Assembly: GCF_042453785.1 (NCBI RefSeq)
Contig: NC_091674.1
Location: forward strand, 26,019,001 to 26,083,000
Reading direction: 5' to 3'
Length of the DNA stretch: 64,000 nucleotides
Source: Malus domestica
Lineage: Eukaryota; Streptophyta; Magnoliopsida; Rosales; Rosaceae
Numbering within the stretch: position 1 is the stretch's first letter; each line of letters opens with the position of its first letter. Under the pieces are notes generated by a model. It ran no database searches. It saw only the letters and a list, made by a program, of their open reading frames with translations, and was not told the DNA's origin. A program made the translations under genes and the position numbers. Below are positions 35,701-47,753 of this stretch, piece by piece.

Positions 35701-37884
35701 TTTGAGTTGCAGAGAAGTAGGGGCAGAAATATTAGACCTCTTTAAAGCAACAAGCCCATAATCCAACCTCTTGATCTCCTCGGTTGAGGAATAAGCTTTA
35801 ACTGCCATAGTCTTCGCCACCTCCTTGGCAGCCTTGTTATATATGCATCATAGCAAGTAGAGCAGTCTTTCTATATTGGGTTGTATGCTTCGCAAAGGAA
35901 CTTGGGCAAACAACCTTTCTATCGCCATCAACAAACTTGGCACAAGAGTCCATGTCTTCAAGTAGATTTAGTTTCAAAAGCACACAGATCTCAGCAGCCT
36001 CCCCAGAAGCAGGCTTAGTGGATTTCTCACAGCTGCCCACGCGAGCAGTCTCTTCCTTCCTAGCAGGTGAATCAGTCTCAGTAGCAAAGGGAATGGGCCT
36101 TGACGCCACTTTAGCAGCAGAGTTCACCTTATTGCTATTCATAGTAGCAAGCCTCTCAAAAGGTGAATCAGACTTAGCTCCCAACAAACATCTTGGTACA
36201 GACTTCGGCACTGGGGGCATGACATGACCTTTACGCTGAGCAATCCTATCAGCAATCGTACAAGTCTTTCTCGACATGGCAGGCGCCACAGGCTCAGATC
36301 TAGCAGCCTCATTTTTTATTCCCATTGGAAGAAGTTATGTCAATCATAAGCATCTCGGCAGCAGGCAGACCCTTATGAACAGCGGATGAAGTCTTCAATT
36401 TTTCTCGACCGGCATCTCTTGATCAGGCAGGGAAGATCTCTTCTTTCTATCTTCATTCATAGTAAGCTCCGCGACAGCGATTAGACGAGTCAATGCATCC
36501 ACCTTGATCCTCTTTACCTTCTCTTTCGAGAGTAGCCCACATTTCTCTCGGTAAAAAAGAACTAAGCAGCCAACGTCATTCACGGTACTCAACAGATGAG
36601 CTCAACCCAGCATTCTAGCAGGCAGGAGGCCTGCATGCCCATCATTCCAGCAACCCATGAGGCCCACGACCTCCTCATTTCTTTCAGTCGCCAGCCTAGT
36701 CCGAGTAAGGTCCAAGAGCCTAAAGGACATGAGTCATGTGGCTCGCCTAGCATTGCGCCCCAACGCCACAATCCGCAGCCCCGGCCGCACAAGCTGCCCT
36801 TGGCTCTAGCTAAGCCAAACAGCCCAAGCAATGGCCCCTACCACGACGCTTCCTCGGCCCATGCCAAGCCGACTCCTGGTCCTTGCCAGCCAACATACCG
36901 CACCACCCCGACGGCTGCCCCGCATTAGCACTATCCAAGAAGAAGACAAGAAAAAATTAAAATTTTCTTACATCGGTGCGGTACGGTGAAGACGAAGAAA
37001 TCAACGAAAGACGGTCCTTTGCACGGGCAAGATGTAGAAGATTGCTAGAGGAGGGGGAAAAATATCCTCTAAGCTCTCTCTCTCTTGTAGGGTAGAATAA
37101 ATCGTTCTCCAAAGTTGATTTAATAACCCACTTAAGGTGGACTTAGATAGGCTTTGAGAGAAATTTATTTCCCTTTCCTAAAATGACCTAATTTCCTATT
37201 AAAGAGTGAATCAACATCAAAATAGGAAGCAGTCATACGTTTCCTAAAGTAAGATGATCTATACACCTGCTGTCCTTTCCTACGAGCAGCCCAACAGGTG
37301 TGGGGGCATTTGTGGAGCCAAAAATAATCACAAGGCGACACGTGGATTTTTGGACAAAAGAGGACAAAAATACCCTTGAGGTACAACGGGATTCCTACGC
37401 GCGAGCAGCGAGCAATCATCCTTCAACCAAATCAAAAGTGCCCAAAATAGGTAACAAATTCAAAGTTATTTCATCCATCCTCATCCTATATTTTCCACAA
37501 GGTAATTATTTCATAACCTTCAAAACATCTCATATAAATTACATAACCTTCAAAATATTTATTCCAAAAATGTGTTGATTAACCAATTAATGGATTAATT
37601 GCCTAATTAATCCATTAAATCACACATTAAACCATAAGTGACACCCTATCCCTATAAATAGGCTGCCATTTTCACCAAAAGATCATTCCAACACACTTGC
37701 AAAATTCCCAATACTCTCCAAACACTTTTCTCTCTAAATTCTAACTTTGGCATCGGAGGTTCTTCGGCCAAAGCCCCCCCCATTCATCATGGGCGCATGA
37801 GGCTTTTGGCCTTAACCAAAGGTGTTAGTTGTTTTGTAGGTGCAATTTTGTCCAAGATCAAGGAGGAAGAAATTTGCATCCACA
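29765..37884 (+). mobile_element. Gypsy LTR retrotransposon (Tat-like layout), broken, relatively young
   Basis: LTRs 29765-30337 and 37311-37884 (about 573 bp) begin TGTGGAGCCAAAAATAATCA and end GCATCCACA, with the target duplication ATAAT (29760-29764; 37885-37889). The leader TTGGTGCTTTCATTGAGAG follows the left LTR, and a GGTGTGGGGGCA tract precedes the right one. Recognisable parts in order: a gag-like region (about 31970-32519, with LQGEAQDWFYTLP), an RNase H-like region (about 33170-33430), an integrase-like region (about 33450-33780, with VTDNGPQF) and a 3' antisense ORF. The LTRs differ at roughly 15-18 positions (about 3%), suggesting insertion on the order of a million years ago under common plant rates. 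The coding part is broken at many places. Confidence 0.93.
35837..36325 (-). other. Antisense ORF in the 3' part of the Gypsy element
   Basis: An open frame of 162 codons runs opposite to the element, between the integrase-like region and the right LTR. It contains MSRKTCTIADRIAQR, SEPVAPA, and further on CAKFVDGDRKVVCPSSFAKH and RKTALLAMMH. Antisense ORFs at this position are described for Tat-lineage (Ogre/Retand-type) Gypsy elements. I recognise the general style but not a function. It is part of a fossil element, not a host gene. Confidence 0.55.
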
Positions 37885-38076
37885 ATAATCATATAATTAA
37901 CCATATAGTATCATTGTCACATATAAAGATTTAGGGCAACTCTTACAAAAACATTGTAGCTTGCAATAGTAAAATTCCAACTACCAAGAGAATTTGTTAT
38001 ATATAGGTCAATCATTTTACAAAATATCGAAATAAAAAGTTGTCTTAAATGTATTATGCTTTCGTATCATTTGAGG

Positions 38077-38240
38077 TTTTTTTTACATCGATATTTTTAC
38101 ACTAATGGGAGGGAGAGTTCGGCAAAGCCACACAATGGACAACCTAATTTGGTATCGAATTCGCCATCCACGAGATTCGAACTTAAAACCTCTCACTTTC
38201 AAGTGAAGATGAATACCACCAGATCGTACATCGTGCAACC
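38077..38240 (-). mobile_element. tRNA-derived SINE, copy in minus orientation
   Basis: Read on the minus strand it has a box B-like GTTCGAATCTCGTGG, then CGATACCAAATTAGG, CCATTGTGTGGC, CCGAACTCTCCCTCCC and TAGTGTAAAAATATCGATG before a short A tail. It is clearly the same family as the copy at 44496. Confidence 0.8.
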
Positions 38241-38360
38241 AGTTTTCGTCAGGTACTGTTTATATTCAATTTTAAATAAAACAAATTTACAATGATTTCT
38301 CACCGCATAATGCATGATGAACGGATGTAATTTAAGGATTTCCAGAATCCTCACTCTGAA
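38241..38360. mobile_element. MITE family B, partial copy 2
   Basis: Shares GTCAGGTACTGTTTATATTC, TTTACAATGATTTCTCACCG and CATGATGAACGGATGTAA, ending CAGAATCCTCACTCTG. It resembles the copies at 49405 and 52925. Confidence 0.5.
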
Positions 38361-39619
38361 AAATTAGATTAAATGGAAAACTTGTGTCATGTCATGCTTA
38401 CGTACTAAGAATCGATAACTTAAATAAGAAGAACGCTTTTTAAAATTTATAAACAAGAATAAGATTTTCACTAAGAAAAGTTGATTCCTATCAAAAGTAT
38501 TTTTCAGTGTTATAAAATCATATAAAATTGGAATGCAAGGAGCAAAACTACGCAAGAAAATGACACGAACTGACCTGAAATTGGTTGACCAACCTTTGGG
38601 AAATGCCTTCAACATCCTAAGTCAAATGTTTGCCATGACCATCATGATGCAAGACAATATTGATGAACTAAGAAAACTCAATAAGGAAATGACACTATTT
38701 TGCAAGGAAGAGCCACAAAAAAACAGCCTAGCTCATACTATATATTGCAACAGCCAAAAAAAATTATTGAGATAAATTTGGAATCGTATTACGGACGAGT
38801 TAAGTCTGGTAATTTGTTACACCACTCGTTAATTCGACACGAAAAGATACGAAAATAATAGGTTTTTGGTCAACCCGTTAAGGAATCAATTCGTTATCGG
38901 GTCACCTATTAAAAATTCGATAAGATATTGTTTGCCTGATTTAAACATTAGGCATGACAATTTCTTGCATGACCCGTCAACTCGACACAAAATGACACGA
39001 CCCGTTAACGAATTGTATCGTTATTGGATCACCTATTAAGAACCAGGTCTAGGTTGAGTACTGCTGATTTATGTGAGGTATATACTTATGATATGGTACC
39101 TCTTTGATTAAGTTAACATGTCATACTTAAAAGTTTGACCTCAATTAATTGTTGAAAAGCAAAATCTTTATGGATGTTCCGAATATATATCACGTACATT
39201 TGAGATTTCAGATTTCTAATGAGAGATTTCTCTGTAGTTTTAGAAGTTAGAGTATGATCCTTTTGTAATCTTTTAAATTTCTACCAACTAATTTTTAGCT
39301 GTATAAATTTCTACTTTGACTAGTCATCTTCGTTGGTTAAAATATTTTTCTAATCAACGAATGAGGAATAGTTCAACACAAAATATTTTTTAATTATGAA
39401 GAGAGAATTATTACTAGACTAACCGCTAGTTTATCACTTAAGATAAGTTAATTAACAATTATTGGTCAAATATTTTTTGTGTGTGTTGCCTAGTGATATA
39501 TGATGAAGACATTGATAGAGACGAGTGCCCTAAATATATGCTGTTGGTAATGGTCGCAAATCATATATAATTGATTAAAGGTTTTTTAGTCAATTTTTTT
39601 TTAGATTGGAGTAATTCCT
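38361..39619. other. Intergenic, no recognised gene
   Basis: A plus ORF at 38533-38775 (contains NILSQMFAMTIMMQDNIDEL) is not assignable and may be a transposon relic. Two related segments (about 38822-38930 and 38955-39050) share CGTTAA-CGACAC and GGATCACCTATTAA-type words, so a degenerate repeat is present. Confidence 0.4.
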
Positions 39620-39624
39620 AAAAT

Positions 39625-42132
39625 TGTCACAACTCGTCCCTAATTTTACGATTTTATTAATTTTAAAAAAGTTAATTGATGAAAATGCCAGTAGCGGCGA
39701 GATTGTTGACTTTCGTTGACCGTCATTTCGTTATGTGTACGAGCTACTATTTTATCATATTCTCAAAGTACTCGACGGTACGAGCGCTTAGGCACAAGCG
39801 GAATCAAATTCGGAGCTACGATGAAGATTCTATAGAACTACGAATCCGAAAATGCTTTTGTATAAAATTACTATTTTATATTTTATATATTTCTTTTAAT
39901 TATTATATTATTATATTATTATTTTAATATTTTTCTGTTGGGATATTTTGATTATTTTAATATTTTCTAGCCCGTGGGGACTACACCCACATCAAACTCT
40001 CCACTCCTGTCTTGCCAAGTGTTCCTTCTCCCACACACTCATCTCTTTCTCTCGACACTTTCCCTTTCAGACTGACTCACCCTCTCTACTCTCACGTCCC
40101 CCATATCTCCTCCGTGTGCACCAACACAATTGCATGTCGTCGACACTCCGGCGAACCTCACCACCACCAACGACCACCACCACACCTCGCACTTCCCTTT
40201 TTCCTCCTGATCCTAAACTCTCGATGTTCTTTCCCCCTTTGTGCTCGCTGCACATGAACACCGAGGAGAACCCAGTGAGTTCATGGTGTCTCCGACGTTG
40301 GTAAGTTTTGAAAGCCACCCAAATCTTCGTGGATCGTGTTTTACTATACGTTCCTAGTGTTTTTGTACGGATGTTAGTGATCTTTGAATGCAGAACCACA
40401 TATGGGAAGAACTTCCCCAGTTTTCGGCGATAAACCCGACGGCATTAAGCCATTTTTCGGCCACAACAGGACCTCGTGCTGGTATATTTCTCTTCCTCTC
40501 ATCTTAAGCTTCAATTTCATATATCATATGCTAGTTTTAGTTGAGTTTTGAAACTAAACGGAGCCGGAGAAGTTTCCTGGCAAAAATTCCCAGTTTCTAG
40601 CTTTCTCCTTCGTTGGGTCCAACAACCCGCGAGTCCAAACAGGTTTACCCGACCTAGTACACGAAAAAAAAGGGCTTAAGCCCAAACATTTGGCCTGTTG
40701 TTCCAGCCCAGCCCATTTCAAAAATGGGCTCAGAATATTCTCTAAAATATTCTTAGAATATTCCTCGTGTTGACTTTTTCGAAATTTTATCGGAAACCCT
40801 CATAGGCTAATTTTGACGCCCCGAGTCCATTTTTCACATCCATTTAGTGAAATTCTGAAGTTTTAACATAGTTGACCGCTGGGGTGTTTAAGTTGACTTT
40901 TTAGGTTGACTGTTGACTTTTTCGTTAACTTTTTACAAAATTTGCCGGGGACCCTTCTTAGTGTATTTCGACACACTGATTCCAAATTCGTCATATATTT
41001 CTCCAAATTCAAATGTTTTAATTGAGTTTTACTAATAAGTCTCTATTATGCTTAGGTACGATTAGCATCAGCAATCCGTATCTACTCGTCTGAACGACTA
41101 CGACTTACAAGTATCTGTGAGTGGGTCTTTTCTTATATATATATATATAACGAATTTTCTAGGTGATGGGTAATGAAATTAACATTTATACGAAATGTCG
41201 TAATGATGAGAATTAGGAAATCATTATAAATCCTACGGGATGACCTTAATTAGATTGACGGCTATGAATAATATTATGTTGACTCGAATTATTGTGGCAT
41301 GACTATATTTACGTTATCTGCTCATCGTGTGCTACACTGGTGTTAGTACTCGCCTGGGCCAGGGCTAGCCTTCAATTGTATGTTCACATCGCACCATACA
41401 CTCACTTTGGATCCATTGTAGGTGCAAGTCATGTCCTAGATTGCTATAGGCAATTGAGACTCGTATGTGATGCGCATAGCACCAGTCTTCACGTGATTGT
41501 AGTACTAGAGCGTAAATCATTATTACACCAAGTCTTGTTCATGTTAGAATACCTCTGCATGAACTCGTGTGTCAGCATGTGTCGTTGAGCACTCGATATG
41601 ATATGTTTATTTCTACGAGATATTGTGATTACTAGAAGTTATATGCTTATTTACGAATTTTGTGACGTATTGAATTCTTGAGATATTGCATGCTACGGTA
41701 AATATTTTCATACTATACAAAGTATGTACTATTTTGGAAACTATACTTGTTTTACGACGAGGGGTTATTATGTTTTCGAAAAGGTTTTTACAAAACTTTA
41801 TTTTTAGGCCCATTCACATTTATTTTTCGCCCCTCCATGTAGTGGCAATGTTTGCGTGTCGACGAGGATTCCTGACAAATCTTGGTTTAGAAGATTACCT
41901 TCGATGGTATAATTCTCATCCTACCTCTACTGTACTTTACTTATGCTCTGACATCATGTGTGAAATGGGTTCATTCCCGCTTACAAGCGCACTTTTATAT
42001 TTAGGCATTTTTAGGTTTAGATTTATTCACATTTTTCATATCACTACACTTTATGGCTTCGTCACCTTTATGGTGTCGGCTAGCACAACTCGATTCGGAG
42101 TCCATGTGGACATTCCGAGTTGGGTTGTGTCA
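39625..42132 (+). mobile_element. Solo LTR, 2.5 kb, probably of a Gypsy element
   Basis: Starts TGTCACAACTCG and ends GAGTTGGGTTGTGTCA, imperfect inverted ends of TG...CA type, flanked by the target duplication AAAAT (39620-39624; 42133-42137). No second LTR, primer site or gag-pol is adjacent, so the element was probably reduced by LTR-LTR recombination. The length suits the long LTRs of some plant Gypsy lineages. The orientation and lineage are inferred from general resemblance. ORFs inside it are not genes. Confidence 0.8.
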
Positions 42133-42137
42133 AAAAT

Positions 42138-44475
42138 CGATAGAAGCGGTCTCTGAATTAGTACACCGTAAATCATTTTAATCTTTGCCTGAAAAATCTA
42201 TCAATATCTTCGTCAAGTGGAGATGTTGGTTAGACAAAAAAGTGGTCACGTGGTCGTTCACTTGACAATTTAACGAGAATATTGACAAATTTTTTACGAA
42301 ATGATCAAAATGATTTACGATGATAAACTCATGGACTACTTCTATCAATTTTCAATGTCAGAGACTAAAATGAGAAGTTATGTCAATGTCAAAAAATCAT
42401 TTTAGCTAAAAAACCTGGACTAAATTAAGCAGTTGTCGTTTTAAGTAACGTACTGGGAGCACATGCATCCTTACTATTTAGTTAAGATCTGCTGGAGATG
42501 GCACTGTGGGTGTGGCACCACTTGCATCCACAAAGTTTATGCAAGCAAGCTTTCGTGGGTCTTTTCTCCCTTGAAATAAAGTGCAAATCTTTACCACTTT
42601 GGCCAACGAAAGATGCTGGTATCTGAAAAATTGATAAAGATACTGACATTTTATGTGATGAGTTCAATGTTTTTCAGATAAACTAAAGTATTGCCAAGTT
42701 ACTACAATAACTCTTGAATTTAGTGTGGATGTATCATCTCTGTCAATCCCCGTTAGGAATTCATCAAGTGTCATTATGTGTTGCGCAGGTGAGAATATTT
42801 TTCATGTGTATCTTTACCTGTCCAAGACCCTTAAATGACTTGGAGTAAGAATTTTGTTGACTACAACTCGTCTTTGAAGAAGCAAAAGATGCATCTCACG
42901 AGCTTTAGTCAATCGAGTTCTTAAGAGTTCACGTGCATTGCAAATGATATATATTTTGACTAAATATTTAATTGATAAGTAATGGAGATGGTACATTCAC
43001 ACTAAAACACGAGTTTGGATAGTGTGATTGTCATATTGCCACGAGTTTGGATAGTATAGATATGTTTATGCAATTCTCTCTAAAGATTTGTGGGTCACAA
43101 TAGAAGTATTTATTTAGTGTGATTATCATATTGCCACGTGATATTATCAATCCACTTACATTGTATCATGTGAATTTATTTATGAATATTATATCCAAAA
43201 TTCATGACGCATCACCTTATTTTCATCTATACCAAAGGCTCATCAGTTTAAGAATGAGGCTCTGCTCTTAGAGAGGCCGTGCTGGGTGTTCTTGAGGGTG
43301 GTTGCCGCCCTCTCTGAATGGCGGCGGAGCCGATGATTTCCACACACCCGACCTTATGCTACTCGCACCCAAACAACTCTCTCTTCTTCCTCCACTTCAT
43401 CATCAACATCCATACCAAATAGCGGTGTGACAAGACAACCTATTAAAAAACATGTTTAGGTTACACAACCACACCAATTTTTTTACCTTAAAGTCCTTGA
43501 ATCCCAAAACATCCTTATTAAATACCTTAAAAAGAATATATAAGGCATTAAAACTTAAGAGTGGTGGTGGTGGTAGATGAAACAAATTATATTTGTTGGT
43601 TTTGGAAAAAAAAAAATAGAGATGGAAAGGGACGAGACACATACATTCCTATACTCTATCACCTATTGGCTTATTTCATAGGTCCACAAAATCAGCACCA
43701 TCAATAATAGTTGAAAAAATAAATAAGAGAATCCCTTTTGTGCCTGTAAATTTTGGGACCATTATTATTTAGGCTACTTAGAGCTCATAAATTTTGGATT
43801 GAAATCCATTCTGATCGAGAGATTTAGACTACTCAATTCAACTTTACGGTTCTTATTAGCTCATCTCAATGACCTACTTCACAAAAACTCAAATTTGAAC
43901 GGACCTAAATCTCTATGTCTCTCTCTTGAACAGTCCAAATCTCTAGGTCCAAAGGAGATCCAATGGAACTCATTCTAGTCATTGTAATCTAATCTAATAA
44001 GAAATCTCCTCCTCTTCCCAAGGGGAATGAAAGATTGAAAACAAAACCCTCCTTCCTAGTTCACATGAGCAGACTCACCCTCAAGGCCTTCAAGTCTCTG
44101 ATCACTATCTTTCTTCCTCTCCCACCCACCCCAAGCAAATTGTGGTCCTATTTTTCTAGCCATGAAAACCTCTCCTTTTTCTAGCAATAAAGGACATGGT
44201 CCTTCTTCCCAATAGAGGAAAAATGACTTTATAATCAATAAGAATTTAAGGTGCGTGACAGAAAATGCTTTCCATGATGTTATGTTCATGGCTTTTGTTG
44301 TATCATTGAATTATATTAGTGGAAATTGAATTTCTTTTAAAGAATAAATATGATAAACCAATCGAGACTTTTAATTCTTAATCAGGAGAAAAATTTTACA
44401 TGAAAAAGTCTCCTCTTTTACTCTTTCTTATCACATGACTCACGTAAGAGAGTAAATTACGAAAACGGATGCTTA
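42138..44475. other. Intergenic, no recognised gene
   Basis: AT-rich DNA. A direct repeat of ACGAGTTTGGATAGT(G/A)T lies near 43009 and 43040, with TGTGATT-TCATATTGCCACG repeated at 43022 and 43118. A GC-richer patch at 43240-43330 (GAGAGGCCGTGCTGGGTG) has no frame I recognise. No element ends were identified. Confidence 0.4.
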
Positions 44476-44495
44476 AGAGTAGAAGTGTAATAGCA

Positions 44496-44676
44496 CTCAG
44501 TACTACGATCTGATGATATTTCTCTTTACTTAGAAGTGAGAGATCTTAGGTTTGAATCTCGTGGATGACTAATTCGATACCAAATTAGGCTGCCCATTGT
44601 GTGACTCCGCCGAACTCCCCCTCCCCTTAATGTAAAAATATAACTGTACTAAAAAAAAAAAAAAAAAAAAAAAAAA
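44496..44676 (+). mobile_element. tRNA-derived SINE with poly(A) tail
   Basis: The box B-like GGTTTGAATCTCGTGG and the body ATACCAAATTAGGCTGCCCA through CCGAACTCCCCCTCCCC lead to TAATGTAAAAATATAACTGT and a tail of about 25 A. Imperfect target duplications AGAGTAGAAGTGTAATAGCA (44476-44495) and AGAGTAGTGTAACAGCA (44677-44693) support retroposition. The long, nearly pure A tail suggests a recent insertion. Confidence 0.85.
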
Positions 44677-44693
44677 AGAGTAGTGTAACAGCA

Positions 44694-45356
44694 TTACGTA
44701 ACGAGAGAGAGGTTACATGAACCTGTGACAAGTGAATTTTTCTATTCAATAAGAATAAATTATGACGCTGCAGCAACTAGCACGCCCCTAAAGTCTGCAC
44801 AGCTTTGTGAATTAAAAAAACTCAGTTGTCCGTCCTCTCATTGCTTCAAAGTGTTCCTTTCCAGTTCAGGTCCATTTGCATCACCCCAAGCTACACAACA
44901 GATGCTCAAAAACACCAGGATACAGGCTCCATGCGTGTCCTTGAAAAACCAATTGGTTTTGGGTCCTTCCACCCGCAGTCATCCGGTCACTTGGTCAATT
45001 GATTTTGAGTTGGATGCTTACGTATTGATAGTAACATTCGTAATTCAACTCAATCAGCCGAAATCAATCCAAGTTTGAATGATTTCCTCATGAAAAATCC
45101 ATTACAAAACAGCCAAGCAAACGTTTGGTGAAATTTACCTTCACAAATACAACACATAACAAATTTCAATGTCACCAACCATTTCATATTTACATGCTAT
45201 TTAGTATTTACATTAAGAAAAAAGGAGAGAATAAAAGAAAAATGGAGGTAACATAGTAAAACAGCAGATTAAGAAGAATAAAGAATTGAGACAAAAGCAT
45301 ACAGTTGAATATCACACTCATAAATCATAAGGCAAAGTATTACCGGCAACCACGTA
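44694..45356. other. 3' flank of the DUF1421 gene
   Basis: Probably includes the 3' UTR of the minus-strand gene. A plus ORF at 44725-45078 has no recognised domain and is probably not coding. Confidence 0.45.
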
Positions 45357-47753
45357 TTACCGGCCAAATCCACCACTTTGAGGCTGTTCTCCATTGTTCA
45401 TCAGCTTATCCAGCACAAGATTGACGTCCACCGACTGCCCATTCTCAGTCATTTTCCTCACCGTTGCTCTGACCATGTCCCTTCGGAATCCCATCGCTAC
45501 AACCTTATCAATGACATTATCAATTGGTATTCTGTTTCCAGTCCCACTGGAACTCGATTCCTTATCCACACTAGCAGCCATGGGTATTGCGTGCGGCAAT
45601 ACCTTGGCAGTTGGCAGTTTCGAAAAGCTGCTTCCACCAGAACGGTCTAATGAGGCTGGCAAGACTTGCGAGTGTTTCATGTTTGGACTGCTGTTGTGCG
45701 ACTGAGATCCACTGTGGGAACGAAAATCATCAAAATATGAATGTTGAACTGGCTGCATATGGCCAGGGGAAAACTCTGGGTACTGATTGCTTGCGGTTTG
45801 ATCATGTGTATACTGAATGGAACCCGCATATTGCTGTTGTTGGGTTGGGAGAGCCATGCCAGGTGCATTAGAGGTGTTGTGGAAGCTTGGAGGATATCTT
45901 TGAGATGGCATGGAGGTTTCTCCGGGATTATGAACCAAAGAAAACTGGGCTTGTGGGTCAACAGCATTGAAAGGAGGCTGCTGTTGAGGCAGCTGCTGTA
46001 ATTGTGAGGTTAGTGAAGGATGTGGTGCTGGAGGAGAAAGATGATACGGTGCAGTGCGCGGCGGTTGCGACTGCTGTACTTGAAAGCTGTAGTACATCTC
46101 AGGTGTGGGTTGTGGATTTTGCACAGGTGGTGAGTACTTAGAATCCGCATATTGAATAGAGGGGATTTGATTCTGAGGTGACTGGGTGGGGACCTGTGCC
46201 GGTGGAAAATTCTGATGGGGTAGAGTTTGGGGATCATCAGTAGGAAGCGAAGGAACTTGTTGGGTGGGAGCCTGAACTGAATGCGGTTGGTAGCTTTGCC
46301 GAGGCGCCGAGGACAGTACTCCTGGAGCTGAAACTGTTTGTACATTGTTCGTTTGGTTTTCGGATTGCTGGTAACCCTTTAACATTTGAAGCTTTGCAAG
46401 CTCCAACTGAGCCTCTGTTATCTCTTGTTTATCTCTCAAATCCTGCATACCACTGTCAACCTGCAGTTTATTTAAAAGCAACACAAACCATGTCAAGAAG
46501 CTGTTGGCAGATATTACGGAATCTCCTGCACACTACTTTCTTCGTTTTTTTGTTTATCACTTGCAACAAGAATTAAACCTAGTTCCTACCGCCTTCAACA
46601 TGAATTTAATCATTAACATCTCACAGTTAAAAACAAAAAATTCGACGACTACTTGAACACTATTGTCAAAGTTGGTGCTCCAGTAAATACAATCATGGTC
46701 ACTTAAGTACTTTGTGCCTCGTGTTACCGAAGTCGACTTATCACATGCACACATTTAAATCAGATAATTTCCATTATCTGGCTATGGATGGACCTGCTAA
46801 ATTCGATCTTCGACGTAATAAATTTGCCATCAATATCAATTCTGTGCCCCCAGGATCCAATTTGTACCACCCAAGTTATCCATCCGCTAAACTTGACTCA
46901 AACAACAATGCAACCTAACCGACCGGATAAACGACCAAACGGATAATTTCACAATACCTCTCTTAGCATATTCTCTAGTTGCCTCAGTTTCCCATCAGCC
47001 TTCCCATGGTTGATTTCAGTAGAATCCTTCAAGTCGCCAACAGAATTCTCCAGCCGGCGTAATCGAGTCTCCAGCTGAGAAATTCGCGCACTGAGACCCT
47101 CCACCCCGTGCAACAGATTGCCAAAATGCTCGTCCATCTTTCGCTCTATCACCGAAATCAATGCCGAATCCTCGGAAGCCCTGTCAACATCCTTGCTTCC
47201 AGATTTTGCAAGGTTGAGGCGGTCCACAGAACTGCCACGCTGTGATTCATAACAGAAGCAAGCACTCACTTGAAACTCCACAACAATCACGAACACGAAG
47301 AAACATAAAACTTACAAAATTCAACCACATCTCACTTCAAATTGCAATTTTTATATGGAACAGAATTTAAAATTGCATCAATGTACAATTTCACATTGAA
47401 CTGAATTTAACTTGATTAATTAATACAAAATTAAACTAATTAATTCTATCCAAAACCCACAAATAATTTAACTAAGAACAACTAATTCCAGTTAAAATTC
47501 AAAATTTCCAAGTTACCTACAGAAAGATTCAAGCTTTAGCTGAAACTTGAAATGCATATACCTCGAGAGCGGAAATGCGCGGCTCCTGCGAGACGACACG
47601 TCGTCCGGGGCGGAACTGAAAGCTGGAAACGAAGTCGTCGTCGTCCTTGTCGTCGTTATCGAATTGTTGAGGGTACGAAAGCTGATAGAAATCGTCGGAG
47701 TGGGATCGAGAGAGTTCCATGATCTGCTTGTCCATAAACTCCGTCGTCTTCAT
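45357..47753 (-). CDS. DUF1421 domain protein (Q/P-rich, UBA-like C-terminus)
   Basis: Plant protein family of unknown molecular function. Three exons on the minus strand: 47562-47753, 46958-47239 and 45357-46460, all phase 0, about 525 residues. Exon 1 begins MKTTEFMDKQIMELS with an acidic stretch (DNDDKDDDDFVSS). Exon 2 is a predicted coiled coil (ARISQLETRLRRLENSVGDL, GKLRQLENMLREV). Exon 3 continues the coil (DLRDKQEITEAQLELAKLQM) and then becomes a long Gln/Pro/Ser-rich low-complexity region. It ends with the DUF1421 core IDNVIDKVVAMGFRRDMVRA and VRKMTENGQSVDVNLVLDKL, which resembles a ubiquitin-associated three-helix fold. In-frame codons run upstream to 48005, but MKTTEF matches the family start. 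The domain order suggests a scaffold or condensate-forming role; that is inference. No lesion seen. Confidence 0.93.

Noticed and set aside
29765-37884. Numerous ORFs within the Gypsy element as separate host genes
   Set aside because: They lie between matching LTRs and correspond to parts of a broken element or to shadow frames.
39625-42132. ORFs at 39676, 39948, 41292 and 41686 as host genes
   Set aside because: They fall inside a solo LTR with target duplication and show no conserved domain.
44725-45078. Plus ORF of 117 codons
   Set aside because: No domain, and it overlaps the 3' flank of the DUF1421 gene; composition looks non-coding.
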